Positions 30,391 through 31,958 of a DNA stretch of 31,958 nucleotides are shown here, one piece after another. Position 1 is the stretch's first letter. The number at the start of each line of letters is the position of its first letter. The notes beneath the pieces were generated by a model, which had not been told where the DNA came from, ran no database searches, and saw only the letters and a list, made by a program, of their open reading frames with translations. The stretch comes from Olsenella_L sp051876355 (GTDB lineage Bacteria; Actinomycetota; Coriobacteriia; Coriobacteriales; Atopobiaceae): contig JBJEHU010000045.1 of NCBI GenBank assembly GCA_051876355.1, positions 1 through 31,958 on the forward strand. Reading direction: 5' to 3'. The position numbers were made by a program, and so were the translations under genes.

Positions 30391-30900
30391 ATGACAGAAG
30401 ACGAGTTCGACGAGGCGGAGAGCTACTGGACACGCCAGGAGAAGGATGCCAGGAAGATGCCGGAAGAGGAGCTTCGTAAGGCAGCCGAGATATTCCTCAC
30501 GTCGCACAATACCTGTGCGCTTGCGACCGGTGCTGGCGATTTCGTGCGCGCGACGCCGCTCGAGTATGCATGGCGCGATGGTGCCTTCTGGATCTTCACG
30601 GAGGGCGGGCTCAAGTTCCATGCACTCCGGAAGAACAGGAATGTGAACCTTGCCGTGTTCGAGCCCTATCAGGGCTTCGGGAAGCTTGCAAGCATCCAGG
30701 TCACGGGCACGGCCGAGATCGTGGATCCGGAGAGCGACGTCTGGGCCGCTGCAGCTGAGGCAAAGGGCATCAAGGGCGAGATGCTTGACCGCATGCGCAG
30801 GCGCCTCCATCTCCTGAAGATTGCGCCCTCGCACATGGATCTCCTCATGAGCGGCTTTCACGATGAGGGCTTCAGCCCGCGGCAGAGCCTCGATTTCTAG
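30391..30900 (+). CDS. Pyridoxamine 5'-phosphate oxidase-fold flavin-binding protein
   Basis: A 169-residue protein with an FMN-binding split-barrel of the PNPOx-like group. After an acidic helical N-terminus come the typical strands: TSHNTCALATGAGDFVRATPLEYAWRDGAFWIFT, then GGLKFHALRKNRNVNLAVF and ASIQVTGTAEIVD. Members of this group bind FMN, F420 or heme and often act as reductases or as nitroimidazole-resistance-like proteins, rather than true PdxH. True PdxH is longer and has a conserved C-terminal motif not seen here. ATG 30391 follows AGAGGGG. Confidence 0.82.
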   Translation: MTEDEFDEAESYWTRQEKDARKMPEEELRKAAEIFLTSHNTCALATGAGDFVRATPLEYAWRDGAFWIFTEGGLKFHALRKNRNVNLAVFEPYQGFGKLASIQVTGTAEIVDPESDVWAAAAEAKGIKGEMLDRMRRRLHLLKIAPSHMDLLMSGFHDEGFSPRQSLDF

Positions 30901-30957
30901 CGATCTGTCCGGCTCTTTCTTCTGCTATCTGCCCCTCTGCAGGCGAGACGCCATGGC

Positions 30958-30963
30958 TATACT
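30958..30963 (+). promoter_or_regulatory. Candidate -10 element for the EamA gene
   Basis: TATACT lies 49 bases before ATG 31012. It is the same hexamer seen before trmL and the B3/B4 gene. No clear -35 is visible. Confidence 0.35.
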
Positions 30964-31011
30964 CTTGAGGCGGACTCTCCTGGAGGAGCGTTCGGTTTCG
31001 AGGGGAGAGGC

Positions 31012-31920
31012 ATGGCAGAAGAGAAGATCAGCGAGCATCCTTCGCGCAGCGTGCTTGTGCGCGGCATCCTGATCACGCTTTCGGGAGCTGCGCTCTGGGG
31101 CGCGAATGGCACGATTGCAAAGGTCCTCATGGAGCGCTATGCAGCAGACCCGCTCTGGATTGCCTGCTTCCGCCAGCTTGGCAGCTGCGTGCTCTTCCTG
31201 CTTGCCGCCCATATCACGCAGAAGGGGAGAGTCGCGGCGCTCGTGCATGACCGGCAGGCGCTCAAGGGCGTCTTCGGCGTCGCGCTTGGCTCGTTCCTCC
31301 TCTCGCAGGTGGCCTATCTCATGGCTATCAAGTGGACGAATTCGGGCACGGCGACCGTGCTCCAGAGCCTCCAGATGCTCATCTGCCTTGCCTATGTCTG
31401 CGTGAAGGTGAAAAGGCGCCCGCACCGCCGCGAGATCGTGGGCGCTGTGCTGGCCCTGGCCGGCACCTACCTCATCGCGACAGGAGGAAATCCGGGCACG
31501 CTGCAGCTTCCGCCGATGGGCCTCTTCTGGGGCCTTGTCGCTGCCTTGGCCGGTGCCATCCTCGCCATACAGCCGGCAAAGCTCCTGGACAGGTGGGGAA
31601 GCTTTGCCGTGAACGGCGTCGGCTTCCTGATCTCCGGCCTCATCCTCACGGTGTTTTTCCAGCCGTGGAACCATATGCCGGCGCTCGACGGATTCGGCTG
31701 GCTCCTGATTGTGCTCTCGATCGTCCTCGGCACGTTCGGTGCCTATGGGCTGTATCTCCAGGGCGTGAAGGAAGTGGGGTCGCTCCGGGCGACGCTTCTC
31801 GGCACGATGGAGCCGGTCATGGCGACAGTGACATCGGTCGTGTGGCTCGGCACGGTGTTCGACCCGGCAACGCTTGTCGGCTTTGCCCTTGTCATTGCGA
31901 TGGTCTATCTGACCGCATAG
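31012..31920 (+). CDS. EamA/DMT-family transporter
   Basis: A 302-residue drug/metabolite transporter with ten predicted membrane helices in two EamA repeats. The first begins at VRGILITLSGAALWGANGTIAKVLM and ends near GAVLALAGTYLIATGG. The second runs from MGLFWGLVAALAGAILAIQPAKLL to VGFALVIAMVYLT and includes the typical LRATLLGTMEPVMATVTSVVWLGT segment. These proteins usually export amino acids or other metabolites; the substrate here is unknown. ATG 31012 follows GGGGAGAGG. It is a single gene closed by a strong terminator. Confidence 0.9.
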   Translation: MAEEKISEHPSRSVLVRGILITLSGAALWGANGTIAKVLMERYAADPLWIACFRQLGSCVLFLLAAHITQKGRVAALVHDRQALKGVFGVALGSFLLSQVAYLMAIKWTNSGTATVLQSLQMLICLAYVCVKVKRRPHRREIVGAVLALAGTYLIATGGNPGTLQLPPMGLFWGLVAALAGAILAIQPAKLLDRWGSFAVNGVGFLISGLILTVFFQPWNHMPALDGFGWLLIVLSIVLGTFGAYGLYLQGVKEVGSLRATLLGTMEPVMATVTSVVWLGTVFDPATLVGFALVIAMVYLTA

Positions 31921-31921
31921 C

Positions 31922-31953
31922 AAAAGGAGCGCCCGCGGGGGGCGCTCCTTTTT
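31922..31953 (+). terminator. Intrinsic terminator after the EamA gene
   Basis: AAAAGGAGCGCCC (31922-31934) pairs perfectly with GGGCGCTCCTTTT (31940-31952) over a five-base loop, with a run of five T at the end. It starts two bases after the stop codon. Confidence 0.9.
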
Positions 31954-31958
31954 CGCAT

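Overview
The window looks like a chromosomal segment of a high-G+C, anaerobic or microaerobic Gram-positive bacterium of the Actinomycetota, most likely class Coriobacteriia (Olsenella/Atopobiaceae-like). This is inferred from strong GC bias at third codon positions, purine-rich Shine-Dalgarno sequences before nearly every gene, single-gene or short operons closed by GC-rich hairpins, and an oxygen-sensitive 2-hydroxyacyl-CoA dehydratase/activase pair. I see no rRNA, tRNA, CRISPR array, phage or transposase gene.

Layout. 1-3159: long structured leader, then an MgtA-type Mg2+ P-type ATPase. 3194-4866: convergent or divergent small genes (trmL, yaaA, a short unknown). 4905-5748: a PHP-type phosphatase gene broken by one frameshift. 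5956-9005: DUF4230 membrane protein, RNA cyclic phosphodiesterase (thpR), and a zinc-ribbon membrane protein. 9062-11827: DUF434 protein diverging from glycerate kinase, then a B3/B4-domain protein. 11887-13292: DUF134-NifX fusion regulator facing away from dps, with a 26-bp perfect palindrome at its promoter. 13375-15730: WYL regulator divergent from a HIRAN-domain protein and an FxLYD membrane protein, with an array of operator-like repeats between them. 15799-17798: a two-helix membrane peptide (minus), then a trp-type leader peptide, attenuator and a TrpB2-like tryptophan synthase beta chain. 17932-21220: M20 peptidase with a sequestered ribosome site, MFS transporter, and a VOC-fold protein. 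21298-23644: three 21-bp-spaced repeats, a palindrome-rich leader and a large DUF4012 protein. 23730-29742 (minus): a tightly coupled block of M16C peptidase, 2-hydroxyacyl-CoA dehydratase subunit, and dehydratase-activase fusion. 29945-31920: zinc-ribbon protein, PPOX-fold flavin protein, EamA transporter, terminator.

Main points of interest. (1) A ribosome-mediated trp attenuator: a 29-residue peptide with tandem Trp codons, competing stems and an intrinsic terminator ahead of trpB2. (2) Three separate operator architectures: the 26-bp palindrome at DUF134-NifX, repeated CTGTCCCATAA boxes at the WYL/HIRAN junction, and phased GAACTCGACA repeats near DUF4012. (3) A 10-bp hairpin that hides the ribosome site of the M20 peptidase gene. 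(4) A dehydratase system in which activase is fused to a dehydratase subunit and all genes are translationally coupled to an M16C protease. Gene functions rest on motif and family recognition by eye; regulatory proposals are inferences from visible repeats and stems.
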